Shown here piece after piece: positions 34,812-43,423 of a DNA stretch of 64,000 nucleotides. The notes below the pieces were generated by a model, which saw only the letters and a program-made list of their open reading frames with translations, did not search any database and was not told the DNA's origin. This stretch comes from Nocardioides sp. JS614 (lineage in GTDB: Bacteria > Actinomycetota > Actinomycetes > Propionibacteriales > Nocardioidaceae). A program made the translations under genes and the position numbers. Position 1 is the first letter of the stretch. Each line of letters begins with the position of its first letter. The stretch is from contig NC_008699.1 of the NCBI RefSeq assembly GCF_000015265.1, positions 62,001-126,000 of the forward strand, read 5' to 3'.

Positions 34812-36341
34812 ATGGACGGATCCGAGACCCCGGACGACCGCCAGCCGCCCGCGACGGTGGAGCTGATGGCACGAGCCGCGGCCGACGCATTCCCCGCCTG
34901 GTCGGCGACGCCTCCCCGGCAGCGTGCCTCCGCGCTGTCGGCGGTGGCGGACGCCGTCGCGACCGCAGGCCCGGAGCTGATCGCCACCGCCATGTCCGAG
35001 ACCGGTCTGCCGGAGGCGCGGCTCACCGGTGAGCTGAACCGCACGGTCGTCCAGATCCGCCTGTTCGCCGACATCGTCGTCGACGGCGCCTACCTCGACG
35101 TGCGCATCGACGAGGCGGACGACGACTTCGTCCTGGACAGCCGACCGGACCTGCGCCGCTACCACGTGCCGGTCGGACCCGTGCTGAACTTCGCCGCGAG
35201 CAACTTCCCCTTCGCGTTCTCGGTCATCGGAGGCGACACCGTCTCGGCGCTGGCTGCCGGGTGCCCGGTCGTCGTCAAGGCGCACCCGGGACACCTGGAG
35301 CTGTCGAGGCAGACCGCCGCCGTCGTCCGCGCTGCCCTCACCGGAAGCGGTGCGCCCGACGCGACACTCCAGCTGCTGGTCGGGCAGGAGCAGGGCGTGG
35401 CGATGCTGCTCGACCCGCGCATCCGTGCCGCCAGCTTCACGGGCTCGACCCGGGCCGGCCGCATGCTGGCCGATCTCGCCCTGGGCCGGCCGGCACCGAT
35501 CCCCTTCTACGGCGAGCTCGGGAGCGTGAACCCGGCGTTCGTCACGTCCGAGGCAGCGGCCCAGCACGGTGCGGCGATCGCGCAGGGATTCCTCACGAGC
35601 GTGTGCGGGTCCGCCGGCCAGCTGTGCACCAAGCCGGGCTTCCTCTTCGTGCCCCGCGGGAGCGGCGTCACGGCCGATGTCGCGCAAGCGGCTGGTGCGG
35701 TGGTCGAACAGCGTCTTCTCAACCCGTCCATCACCGCTGGCTACACCGCGCGGCGGGACGCCATCCTCGGGACGCCCGGGGTTCGCGCTCTCGCCGTGGG
35801 GGACGTACGTGTCGACGGCGACGGACAGGGCTGGGCGACACCGACGTTGGTGGCGACCGATGTCGCGACGCTCCACCACCACCGTGAGTCGCTGCTCGAC
35901 GAGGCGTTCGGCCCACTGTCGGTCGTCGTGGAGTACGACGACGAGGCAGGGCTGCCCGGAGTCGCCGACGAGCTGTTCGAGGGCAACCTCACCAGCACCA
36001 TCCATGCGGGTGACGGTGAGGACACGCCCACGTTGCGCGCTCTCGTCGACTGGGCCGCGCGGACCACCGGCCGCATCGTCTTCGGGGGTTGGCCGACCGG
36101 CGTGTCCGTGACTCATGCGACCCAGCACGGGGGGCCCTGGCCGGCGACGACGAACGACGCCGGGACGTCGGTTGGGAGCGCGGCCATCGGGAGGTTTCTG
36201 CGCGCCGTCGCCTACCAGGACACGCCGCAAGCACTGCTTCCGGCGCCGTTGCGCGACGACAACCCGTGGGGTGTGCCGCAGCTGCGCTCGCCCGCCGGTC
36301 GGTCGCGGAGCTGGGGCGAGGCGTTCCGCGTCGACGGGTGA
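34812..36341 (+). CDS. Aldehyde dehydrogenase, probable 2-oxoglutarate semialdehyde dehydrogenase
   Basis: A 509-residue NAD(P)-dependent aldehyde dehydrogenase of the KGSADH type. Motifs: NFAASNFPFAFSVIGGDTVS, VVVKAHPGHLELS, FTGSTRAGRML and the catalytic Cys in SAGQLCTKPGFLFVP. These match the bacterial 2,5-dioxovalerate dehydrogenase family (EC 1.2.1.26). It begins at the base after the DHDPS-family stop codon. It would deliver 2-oxoglutarate to the TCA cycle as the last step of the hydroxyproline branch. Confidence 0.9.
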   Translation: MDGSETPDDRQPPATVELMARAAADAFPAWSATPPRQRASALSAVADAVATAGPELIATAMSETGLPEARLTGELNRTVVQIRLFADIVVDGAYLDVRIDEADDDFVLDSRPDLRRYHVPVGPVLNFAASNFPFAFSVIGGDTVSALAAGCPVVVKAHPGHLELSRQTAAVVRAALTGSGAPDATLQLLVGQEQGVAMLLDPRIRAASFTGSTRAGRMLADLALGRPAPIPFYGELGSVNPAFVTSEAAAQHGAAIAQGFLTSVCGSAGQLCTKPGFLFVPRGSGVTADVAQAAGAVVEQRLLNPSITAGYTARRDAILGTPGVRALAVGDVRVDGDGQGWATPTLVATDVATLHHHRESLLDEAFGPLSVVVEYDDEAGLPGVADELFEGNLTSTIHAGDGEDTPTLRALVDWAARTTGRIVFGGWPTGVSVTHATQHGGPWPATTNDAGTSVGSAAIGRFLRAVAYQDTPQALLPAPLRDDNPWGVPQLRSPAGRSRSWGEAFRVDG

Positions 36342-36381
36342 CGGATCGCGTCGACTCGCACGGTCGAGGAGGCGATGCCGC

Positions 36382-37533
36382 TCAGTGCCCCGGGCGGGAC
36401 GGGAGCACGAAGGGGGCGATCTCGAGGGCCAGGTGCAGGCGGAGACGCGCGTCACCGTCCGCCAGGTCGATGCCGGCCGCGCCCTCGATCTGCTCGAGCC
36501 GGTGGTAGACGGTCTGGCGGTGGACGCCCAGACGTGATGCCGTGCGCGCGACGTTGGCCGCCTCCTGCAGGTGGACGCGCGCCGTCTCCACGAGCGTGGG
36601 GGAACCCTCCTCGAGGAAGGCGCGCAGGCCGGGCGCGACGAGCGAGCGGGCCAGGTCGGCGTCGCGTGCGATGCCGAGGAGCGCGAGGGGGCCGAGCCCG
36701 TCCCAGCACGTGACCGGGTCGCTGCGATGCCGTCCCACCCGCAGCGCCACCAGTGCGCCCGAGCGGGCCTCCGCGAGGTGGTCCAGGCTGGCGACGGCGG
36801 GCCCGATGCCGACCAGTGTCCGGTCGTCCAGCTCGGGCACCCGCCGGGCGAGTCCCAGTGCCCCGAGCACGGCCGCGAGATCGGTGGGCAGGCTCCGGGC
36901 CTGGTCCGCACGGAGGATCGCCGCGCAGGAGCCCGCGGCCTCGCGAACCCACAGCAGGCCGCTGCGGCTCGGCCGGCTCGGCAGCTGAGTGGCGAGGTCG
37001 GGACGTTCCACGACGGCGAGCCGCACGGGCTGATCCATGCGCAGGCCCGCGGCCGCGGCGAGCTCGACGGCGGCCGGTCGCGAGGCGCGGTGGCCGCCCT
37101 CGACGACCTCGCGATAGAGAGCGTCACGGTGGGCCTGGCGCCGTTCGGCGAGGCTCAACAGGGCCCCGGCCGCGTCGGCGAACGGCTGTGTCTCGGCCCA
37201 CCGTGTCGCGTCGATGTCGCCGCTGGGGTCCAGAAGCCAGAAGAACCCCTGCAGCCGGCCCAGGTGGCGCACCGGCACGCACAGCCGGGACATGATGCCG
37301 AGGCCGGGCTCCGCCGGCGTCCGCAGGGGCTGGTCGGACTCCGCTATGCCGTGCGCGTAGAACCAGTCCCTCACCTCCTCGGTCGAGCGTCGCTCGAGGA
37401 TCGAGCGCTGTCGGACCGGGTCGACGTCGCGGTGGTCGGAGAAGGCGAGCAGCCGGAAGCCCGGGTCCTCGAGGATGCAGGGCGCGCCCATGGCGGCAGC
37501 GAGGTCGTTGACCAGGTCGTCGAGCGCGTCCAT
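36382..37533 (-). CDS. PucR-family transcriptional regulator (proline catabolism)
   Basis: A 383-residue PucR/CdaR-type activator. The C-terminal HTH_30 is clear: HLQEAANVARTASRLGVHRQ followed by TVYHRLEQIEGAAGIDL. The N-terminal two thirds hold a sensor of unclear type and a GGDEF-like middle region. It is divergent from proline dehydrogenase with only 83 bp between starts, the usual actinobacterial arrangement for a proline-responsive activator. It converges on the aldehyde dehydrogenase gene. Confidence 0.88.
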   Translation of the reverse strand: MDALDDLVNDLAAAMGAPCILEDPGFRLLAFSDHRDVDPVRQRSILERRSTEEVRDWFYAHGIAESDQPLRTPAEPGLGIMSRLCVPVRHLGRLQGFFWLLDPSGDIDATRWAETQPFADAAGALLSLAERRQAHRDALYREVVEGGHRASRPAAVELAAAAGLRMDQPVRLAVVERPDLATQLPSRPSRSGLLWVREAAGSCAAILRADQARSLPTDLAAVLGALGLARRVPELDDRTLVGIGPAVASLDHLAEARSGALVALRVGRHRSDPVTCWDGLGPLALLGIARDADLARSLVAPGLRAFLEEGSPTLVETARVHLQEAANVARTASRLGVHRQTVYHRLEQIEGAAGIDLADGDARLRLHLALEIAPFVLPSRPGH

Positions 37534-37535
37534 CA

Positions 37536-37579
37536 GACAATTGTCACAGAGATTCGCGCACTGCCTGGGAATCTGTCCA
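37536..37579. promoter_or_regulatory. Candidate operator between the pucR-type gene and proline dehydrogenase
   Basis: A palindrome GACAATTGTC (37536-37545) abuts the regulator start. Next comes an interrupted inverted repeat, GATTC (37551-37555) and GAATC (37569-37573). Both lie in the 83-bp divergent gap and are candidate binding sites for the PucR-type protein. Confidence 0.45.
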
Positions 37580-37616
37580 TCGCGGTCGCCTCGTCGGCGC
37601 TCGTAGGTTTCCTGTC

Positions 37617-38543
37617 GTGCTCAGCCCCGCCCTGCTCCGTGCCTCCCGCAGCCCCCGTGCTCGCCGGCTCGTCGAGGGACTCCCCGCGACCCGTCGGGTG
37701 GTCGACCGGTTCGTCGCCGGGGAGGAGAACGCCGACGCCGTACGGGCCACGCTGGAGCTCGCCCGTGCGAACCGCGACGTGTCCATCGACGTGCTGGGCG
37801 AGGACGTGCACGACGAGGGGGGCGCCCGGCGCACCCGGGACGCCTACCTGGCCCTGGTCGGCGCCATGGCCGACGCCGGGGTCGCGCCCGGCGCCGACCT
37901 GTCCCTCAAGCTGTCGGCCCTGGGGCGGGCGCTGCCGCGCGACGGCGACGCGATCGCCCTTGCGAACGCCCACCGGATCTGCGCCGCCGCGGACCAGCGC
38001 GGATTCACGGTCACCCTCGACATGGAGGACCACACCACGGTCGATGCCACGCTGGCGGTGGGTGCCGAGCTGCGCTCCGACTTCGAGCTCGTGGGCAACG
38101 TGCTCCAGTCGAACCTGCGGAGAACCGCCGGCGACATCGAGCAGCTGCGCGCGTCGCCGGCGCGGGTGCGCATCGTCAAGGGGGCCTACCGGGAGCCCGC
38201 GTCGGTGGCCTTCCAGCGCAAGGCCGAGGTCGACGTCGCATACGCGCGGGACATCTCCGCCCTCTTCGGCTCCGCTTGCTACCCGATGGTGGCCACCCAT
38301 GACCCGGTGATGCTGGCGCACGCCGTCTTCGAGGCCCGCCGTTCGGGGCGGGACGACGACGGCTGGGAGACGCAGATGCTCTACGGCATCCGCGCCGATC
38401 TGCAGGCCGAGATCGCGAGCTCTGGGCGCCGGATGCGGGTGTACGTCCCCGTCGGCACCGACTGGTACGGCTACTTCATGCGCCGGCTCGCCGAACGGCC
38501 GGCGAACGTCGCGTTCTTCCTCCGTGCGGTCGCCGGCCGGTGA
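37617..38543 (+). CDS. Proline dehydrogenase
   Basis: A 308-residue monofunctional FAD-dependent proline dehydrogenase with a TIM-barrel fold. Visible blocks include LSLKLSALGRALP, FTVTLDMEDHTTVDATL, VRIVKGAYREPASVAF, PMVATHDP and the C-terminal YVPVGTDWYGYFMRRLAERP that binds proline. It makes pyrroline-5-carboxylate from L-proline. A GTG start at 37617 gives the family N-terminus (LSPALLRASRSPRARRLVEG). A TAGGTT 7 bases upstream suggests a leaderless or very short leader. P5C dehydrogenase follows 28 bp later. Confidence 0.93.
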   Translation: MLSPALLRASRSPRARRLVEGLPATRRVVDRFVAGEENADAVRATLELARANRDVSIDVLGEDVHDEGGARRTRDAYLALVGAMADAGVAPGADLSLKLSALGRALPRDGDAIALANAHRICAAADQRGFTVTLDMEDHTTVDATLAVGAELRSDFELVGNVLQSNLRRTAGDIEQLRASPARVRIVKGAYREPASVAFQRKAEVDVAYARDISALFGSACYPMVATHDPVMLAHAVFEARRSGRDDDGWETQMLYGIRADLQAEIASSGRRMRVYVPVGTDWYGYFMRRLAERPANVAFFLRAVAGR

Positions 38544-38571
38544 CCGACCCCCACAACCTCGAAAGGCGATC

Positions 38572-40200
38572 GTGGACGCTGTCACGACCCCTCCCGCTCC
38601 GACCAACGAGCCGAACCTGACCTACGCGCCCGGCGCCCCCGAACGGGCCACGCTGGTCGCTGAGATCGAGAAGCTGCAGAAGACGCAGAAGACCCTGCAC
38701 GCCTACATCGGTGGCCGGTGGCGGGCCGGGGGTGGTGCGGAGATCCCGGTGGTCCAGCCGCACGATCACCAGCACGTGCTGGGCACGATGAAGAACTCCA
38801 CGCAGGCCGACGCCCGCGCCGCGATCACGGCCGCGTCCGACGCGGCGCCCCAGTGGCGTGACATGACGTTCGACGACCGGGCGGCCGTCCTGCTCAAGGC
38901 GGCCGACCTCCTGGCCGGGCCGTGGCGTCAGCGGCTCAACGCCGCGACCATGCTCGGGCAGTCGAAGACGGCCTTCCAGGCGGAGATCGACAGCGCCTGC
39001 GAGCTGGTCGACTTCTGGCGCTTCAACGTCCACTACGCCAAGCAGATCCTCACCGACCAGCCGATCGCCAACAGCCCGGGCGTGTGGAACCGCACCGACC
39101 ACCGCCCGCTCGAGGGGTTCGTCTACGCGATCACCCCGTTCAACTTCACCGCCATCGCCGGCAACCTGCCGACGGCGCCGGTGCTCATGGGCAACACGGT
39201 GCTCTGGAAACCCTCCTCGACCCAGCAGCTCGCCGCGTCACTGACGATGGAGCTGCTGGAGGAGGCCGGGATGCCACCCGGCGTCATCAACATGCTCCCC
39301 GGTGACGGGCTCGCGGTCTCCGAGGTCGCGCTCGCGCATCCCGACCTGGCCGGCATCCACTTCACCGGCTCGACGCCGCTGTTCCAGCGTCTCTGGAAGA
39401 CCGTCGGCGAGAACATCGCCCGATACCGCTCCTACCCCCGTCTCGTGGGCGAGACCGGCGGCAAGGACTTTATCGTCGCCCATGCTTCGGCCGACCCGGA
39501 CGTGCTCCGCACGGCGATGATCCGCGGCGCGTTCGAGTTCCAGGGCCAGAAGTGCTCGGCGGCGTCCCGGGCGTACGTCGCCCGGTCGGTCTGGAACAAG
39601 ATGAAGGACTCGTTCCTGTCCGAGATCGAGTCGCTCACCGTGGGTGACCCGACCGACTTCTCCCACTTCATGGGCGCCGTGATCGACGACCGCGCCTTCG
39701 CCAGGCACCGGGCCGCGATCGACCGAGCGAAGCGCTCAGGCAAGCTCGACATCCTGGCCGGCGGCACGCTCGACGACACGGTCGGCTGGTTCGTCAGACC
39801 GACCGCCATCGAGAGCGGCGACCCGACCGACGAGATCTTCACGACCGAGTACTTCGGCCCGATTCTCGCCGTTCACGTCTTCGACGACGGCGACTTCGAG
39901 AAGGTCGTGCACGCGATGGAGTCGAGCACGCCCTACGCGCTGACCGGCTCGATCATCGCCCGCGACCGCCGCACGATCGCGTGGGCCCAGGAGACGCTGC
40001 GGTTCGCTGCCGGCAACTTCTACGTCAACGACAAGCCGACCGGCGCCGTCGTCGGTCAGCAGCCGTTCGGCGGCGGCCGGGCGTCGGGCACCAACGACAA
40101 GGCGGGGTCGGCCGCGAACCTGCTGCGTTGGACGTCCCCGCGGAGCATCAAGGAGACGTTCGACCCGCCGACCGACTACCGCTACCCGCACCTCGGCTGA
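38572..40200 (+). CDS. pruA: L-glutamate gamma-semialdehyde (P5C) dehydrogenase
   Basis: A 542-residue aldehyde dehydrogenase of the P5CDH type. Blocks: VVQPHDHQHVLGTMKNSTQA, YAITPFNFTAIAGNLPTAPV, GETGGKDFIVAHASADPDVL, catalytic Cys in FQGQKCSAASRAYV and KPTGAVVGQQPFGGGRASGT. It oxidises glutamate semialdehyde, from proline dehydrogenase, to glutamate. A GTG start at 38572 is preceded by GAAAGG. Length and motifs are complete. Confidence 0.95.
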   Translation: MDAVTTPPAPTNEPNLTYAPGAPERATLVAEIEKLQKTQKTLHAYIGGRWRAGGGAEIPVVQPHDHQHVLGTMKNSTQADARAAITAASDAAPQWRDMTFDDRAAVLLKAADLLAGPWRQRLNAATMLGQSKTAFQAEIDSACELVDFWRFNVHYAKQILTDQPIANSPGVWNRTDHRPLEGFVYAITPFNFTAIAGNLPTAPVLMGNTVLWKPSSTQQLAASLTMELLEEAGMPPGVINMLPGDGLAVSEVALAHPDLAGIHFTGSTPLFQRLWKTVGENIARYRSYPRLVGETGGKDFIVAHASADPDVLRTAMIRGAFEFQGQKCSAASRAYVARSVWNKMKDSFLSEIESLTVGDPTDFSHFMGAVIDDRAFARHRAAIDRAKRSGKLDILAGGTLDDTVGWFVRPTAIESGDPTDEIFTTEYFGPILAVHVFDDGDFEKVVHAMESSTPYALTGSIIARDRRTIAWAQETLRFAAGNFYVNDKPTGAVVGQQPFGGGRASGTNDKAGSAANLLRWTSPRSIKETFDPPTDYRYPHLG

Positions 40201-40207
40201 CGCGGGC

Positions 40208-40804
40208 CTAGCTGCGGGCGACGCCCCGGCGGTCCGGGCCCGGCCACCGGTCTGTCCTCCGGAGCCGCTCGGGTGCCTTGGCCATCGCCTGGAACTGCTC
40301 CAGGTCGTGGCCCGCGACGATGACGGCGTCGGTGGCGTCGGCGAGGGCGGTGAGGCGGCGCATCGAGAACGACGCCGCCAGCGCGTCGGTGGCGATGCCG
40401 GGCGGGAGGTCGCCGTCGATGTTCTCGTGGGTGTTGATCGCATCCCCGGCCAGGATCACGTTGCCGAGGTCGGGGACGTCCCACAGCATGATCGACTGGT
40501 GGCCGGGGGTGTGGCCGGGGGTGAAGATCAGCGAGAAGCCCCGGAAGACGTGCCAGTCGCCCTCGGCCAGGCGCCAGGCCCTCGGTCCGGCGATGTCGGT
40601 CGCGACGTACCCGCCGGCGGCGGGCGGATCCGGGCAGTGTGCCCACCGGTGCTCGGTGCGTTGGGCGATGTGCTCGGCGTCGGGGAACAGCCGGCCGCCG
40701 CCCGCGTGGTCGTGGTGCAGGTGGGTGTAGACGACGAACCTGATGTCGGCCGGGGACAGGCCCACGAGCTCGAGCTGCTCGGCCGGGTGGTGCCGCGGCT
40801 CCAT
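40208..40804 (-). CDS. Metallo-beta-lactamase-fold hydrolase, 5'-truncated
   Basis: A 198-residue protein with the zinc motif THLHHDHAGG, then FTPGHTPGHQSIML, ILAGDAIN and VAGHDLEQF, as in N-acyl-homoserine-lactonase-like hydrolases. The usual first 50-70 residues, including the opening beta strands and an IDTG motif, are missing. Family-like sequence (LQAHPAWGTELAEST) continues upstream of the ATG at 40804 until a stop codon at 40868-40870, which overlaps the start of the neighbouring gene. So a deletion or rearrangement appears to have removed the 5' end. It may be non-functional. Confidence 0.75.
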   Translation of the reverse strand: MEPRHHPAEQLELVGLSPADIRFVVYTHLHHDHAGGGRLFPDAEHIAQRTEHRWAHCPDPPAAGGYVATDIAGPRAWRLAEGDWHVFRGFSLIFTPGHTPGHQSIMLWDVPDLGNVILAGDAINTHENIDGDLPPGIATDALAASFSMRRLTALADATDAVIVAGHDLEQFQAMAKAPERLRRTDRWPGPDRRGVARS

Positions 40805-40869
40805 GCGGGGTCGCGTGCTCTCGGCCAGCTCCGTGCCCCAGGCGGGGTGGGCCTGGAGGCCTTCGCGTC

Positions 40870-41561
40870 ATGACCGCTGCCCCGACCTCGACCGCGGCGC
40901 CCGTCCCGGTCGACGTGGCGGCTCCCCCGGAGGCGCCCGTCCCGACGATGCGCTTCCTGCCCTGTGCGGACGTGGGCGTCCTGGTCGAGCTCGAGAGCCT
41001 CGCCTACGTGCTGGCACTCCACGAGGCGCTGGCCGGCGACCTCCCGACGGCGTGGTCGACCTGGTCCCGGCCGCCCGCACGCTGCTGCTGCACCTCGACC
41101 CCGGCCGCACCAGCGTGCCGGAGGTGATCCGCGCCGTCTCCGAGCTGCGGCCGACGCGCCGCGCCCGATCGGCGGCGCGGAGCGTGGAGATCCCCGTCGT
41201 GTACGACGGCCCCGACCTCGACGTCGTCGGCGATCTCACCGGGCTCGGGGCCCGTGGAGTCGTGGCGGCGCACACGGGCCAGCTGTGGACGGTGGCGTTC
41301 ACCGGGTTCACGGCCGGGTTCGGCTACCTCTTCGGTGAGGACGACCGGCTGCATGTGCCTCGGCGGGCGACCCCGCGGGTCAGCGTCCCGGCCGGTGCCG
41401 TCGCCCTGGCCTGCGAGTTCAGCGGCGTGTACCCGAAGGCCTCGCCGGGCGGGTGGCAGCTCCTCGGCCGCACCTCCCTGGAGATGTGGGACCTGCACCG
41501 GGACCCACCCGCGCTGCTGTCCCCGGGGACCCGGGTCCGGTTCGTCGAGGTGGACGCGTGA
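40870..41561 (+). pseudogene. pxpB: 5-oxoprolinase subunit B (PxpB/KipI) with a frameshift
   Basis: The first frame (ATG 40870, or 40948 for the conventional start) encodes MRFLPCADVGVLVELESLAY then VLALHEALAGD. The expected continuation, DGVVDLVPAARTLLLHLDPG then VPEVIRAVSELRPT, occurs in the next frame from about 41050, ending at 41561 with WQLLGRTSLEMWDLHRDPPA. One base gained or lost near 41045-41055 explains the break. PxpB with PxpC and PxpA hydrolyses 5-oxoproline. The downstream pxpC start overlaps its stop (GTGA). It is either a pseudogene or a sequencing error. Confidence 0.85.
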
Positions 41562-42406
41562 GCGGCGCCGGGCTGGAGGTCCTCTCCGCCGGGCCGCTCA
41601 CCACCGTGCAGGACCTCGGGCGTCCCGGCCACGCCCCGTGGGGCGTCGGGCGGAGCGGGGCCGCGGATCGCCGGTCCCTCCGGCTGGCCAACCGGCTGGT
41701 CGGCAACGCGGTGGAGGCGGCTGGACTCGAGGTGCTGCTCGGCGGTCTCGAGCTGCGGCCGGACCGAGACGTCGTGATCGCCCTGACCGGCGCCCGCTGC
41801 GCGGCCACCATCGGCGGCCGGGCCGCCGACCACAACACCGTGCTGCGGGTGCCGGCCGGGTCGGTCCTGCGGCTCGGCACCGCGTCCGCAGGACTGCGTA
41901 CCTACGTCGCCGTGCGGGGCGGCATCGACGTCCCTCCCGTCCTCGGGTCGCGCTCGTACGACGTGCTCTCCGGCCTCGGCCCGCCGGTCCTGGCGGCCGG
42001 GACGGTGCTCGCCGTCGGCGCGCCCCCGGCCCGCTTCCCGTGCGTGGACATGGCGCCGGTGCCCGACCCCCCTGCCGGCCCGGTCCGCCTCCGGGTGATG
42101 TCCGGCCCGCACGACGACTGGTTCACGGGCGACGCCCTCGGGCTGCTCGAGCGGACCGCGTGGACGGTCACGACCGCGAGCGACAGGATCGGCATGCGGC
42201 TGGCCGGTGCCGAGCTCGCCCGGGCCCGGAGCACCGAGCTGCCGAGTGCGGGCGTCGTCCGCGGCGCGCTGCAGGTCACCCCCGCGGGGCAGCCCACCCT
42301 GTTCATGTCCGATCATCCTCTCACCGGGGGATACCCGGTGATCGCGGTCGTCGTCGACGTCGACGTCGACCGCGCAGCCCAGGTCCGACCCGGTCAGGAC
42401 CTGTAG
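41558..42406 (+). CDS. pxpC: 5-oxoprolinase subunit C (PxpC, biotin-dependent carboxyltransferase-like)
   Basis: A 282-residue KipA/PxpC protein. Diagnostic opening GLEVLSAGPLTTVQDLGRPG, then GVGRSGAADRRSLRLANRLV, YVAVRGGIDVPPVLGSRSYD and SDRIGMRLAG, QPTLFMSDHPLTGGYPVIAV. It partners PxpB in the 5-oxoprolinase complex. No pxpA is seen in this window, and pxpB is frameshifted, so the complex may be incomplete here. Confidence 0.92.
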   Translation: MSGAGLEVLSAGPLTTVQDLGRPGHAPWGVGRSGAADRRSLRLANRLVGNAVEAAGLEVLLGGLELRPDRDVVIALTGARCAATIGGRAADHNTVLRVPAGSVLRLGTASAGLRTYVAVRGGIDVPPVLGSRSYDVLSGLGPPVLAAGTVLAVGAPPARFPCVDMAPVPDPPAGPVRLRVMSGPHDDWFTGDALGLLERTAWTVTTASDRIGMRLAGAELARARSTELPSAGVVRGALQVTPAGQPTLFMSDHPLTGGYPVIAVVVDVDVDRAAQVRPGQDL

Positions 42407-42441
42407 GTCACGATCGTCCCCAACCCCCCGCGAGGTACCTG

Positions 42442-43254
42442 ATGAACAGCGCCGTCCCCGGCACGACCCACGACGACATCGCAGCCCTGACGCCCGCCCG
42501 GGCGCGCGAGCGGTTCCGAGCGGGGGAGCGGGTCGCGACGAGCGGCTGGTGCCCGGGCTTCACCCAGGCCAACCTGATCGCCGTGCCGCAGCAGTACGCC
42601 TACGACGTCCTGCTCTTCACGCAGCGCAACCCCAAGGCGTGCCCCGTCATCGACGTCACCGATGCCGGCAGCGTGGAGCCCGGCATCGCCCCGGGGGCCG
42701 ATCTCCGCACCGACCTGCCCGGCTACCGGGTGTACGAGGAGGGCCGCCTGGTCGCCGAGACCGGCGACGCGCGCGAGCACTGGCGCGAGGACATGGTCGC
42801 CTTCCTCATCGGCTGCAGCTTCACGTTCGAGCGGGCCCTGCTCGAGTCCGGCGTCCCGGTGCGCCACCTGACGGCCGGCACCAACGTGCCGATGTACCGG
42901 ACCAACCGGGCGTGCCGGCCCGCCGGGCGCCTGCACGGGCCGATGGTGGTCTCCATGCGGGCGGTGCCGGCCGACCAGGTCGCCGCCGCGGTCCAGGTGA
43001 CCAGCCGGTTCCCGAGCATGCACGGTGCCCCCGTGCACGTCGGCGACCCCGCCGCCCTCGGCATCGAGGACCTGGCCTGGCCCGACTACGGCGACGCGCC
43101 GGTGCTGGCCGACGGCGACGTGCCGGTGTTCTGGGCCTGCGGGGTGACCCCGCAGGCCGTCATCGCGGCCGTCGGCATCCCCTACGCCGTGTCCCACGCG
43201 CCCGGACAGATGTTCATCTCCGACGTGCCCGAGGCGACCTGGGCGCTGGCCTGA
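42442..43254 (+). CDS. DUF1445 (YcsI-like) putative hydro-lyase
   Basis: A 270-residue protein of the YcsI/DUF1445 family. Blocks: GWCPGFTQANLIAVPQQYAY then VLLFTQRNPKACPVIDV, DMVAFLIGCSFTFERALLES, NVPMYRTNRACRPAG and FWACGVTPQAVIAAVGIPYA. The family often lies beside PxpB/PxpC genes; its reaction is unsettled, with links to D-glutamate/5-oxoproline metabolism. ATG 42442 has GAGGT upstream. It lies 35 bp after pxpC. Confidence 0.9.
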   Translation: MNSAVPGTTHDDIAALTPARARERFRAGERVATSGWCPGFTQANLIAVPQQYAYDVLLFTQRNPKACPVIDVTDAGSVEPGIAPGADLRTDLPGYRVYEEGRLVAETGDAREHWREDMVAFLIGCSFTFERALLESGVPVRHLTAGTNVPMYRTNRACRPAGRLHGPMVVSMRAVPADQVAAAVQVTSRFPSMHGAPVHVGDPAALGIEDLAWPDYGDAPVLADGDVPVFWACGVTPQAVIAAVGIPYAVSHAPGQMFISDVPEATWALA

Positions 43255-43318
43255 CCCGCGGGTGAGCCCCGTGCACGGGGCCGGTCACCGCTGACGGTCC
43301 CCGGTCCCGAGCACCGTC

Positions 43319-43366
43319 ATGTGCAACAGGCCGTCCGACCGGCCCGTCAGTTGGCACATTGCACAT
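43319..43366. promoter_or_regulatory. Inverted-repeat operator candidate before the racemase operon
   Basis: ATGTGCAA (43319-43326) and its exact complement TTGCACAT (43359-43366), 40 bp centre to centre, with a further TTGGCACAT at 43351. A related palindrome, ATGTGCACAT, occurs upstream of the second ABC importer (49577). Both lie close to genes probably controlled by the second PucR-type regulator. Confidence 0.5.
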
Positions 43367-43423
43367 GGCCGTCCGGATCGCCGGCGCGCACGATGGACGC
43401 ACCCACTCCTGAGAGGTGCGTCC

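Noticed and set aside
33357..37127. A very long open frame on the minus strand (over 1200 codons)
   Set aside because: It is antisense to four well-supported genes, reads as Arg/Ala/Pro-rich low-complexity sequence and has no ribosome site; a GC-bias artefact.
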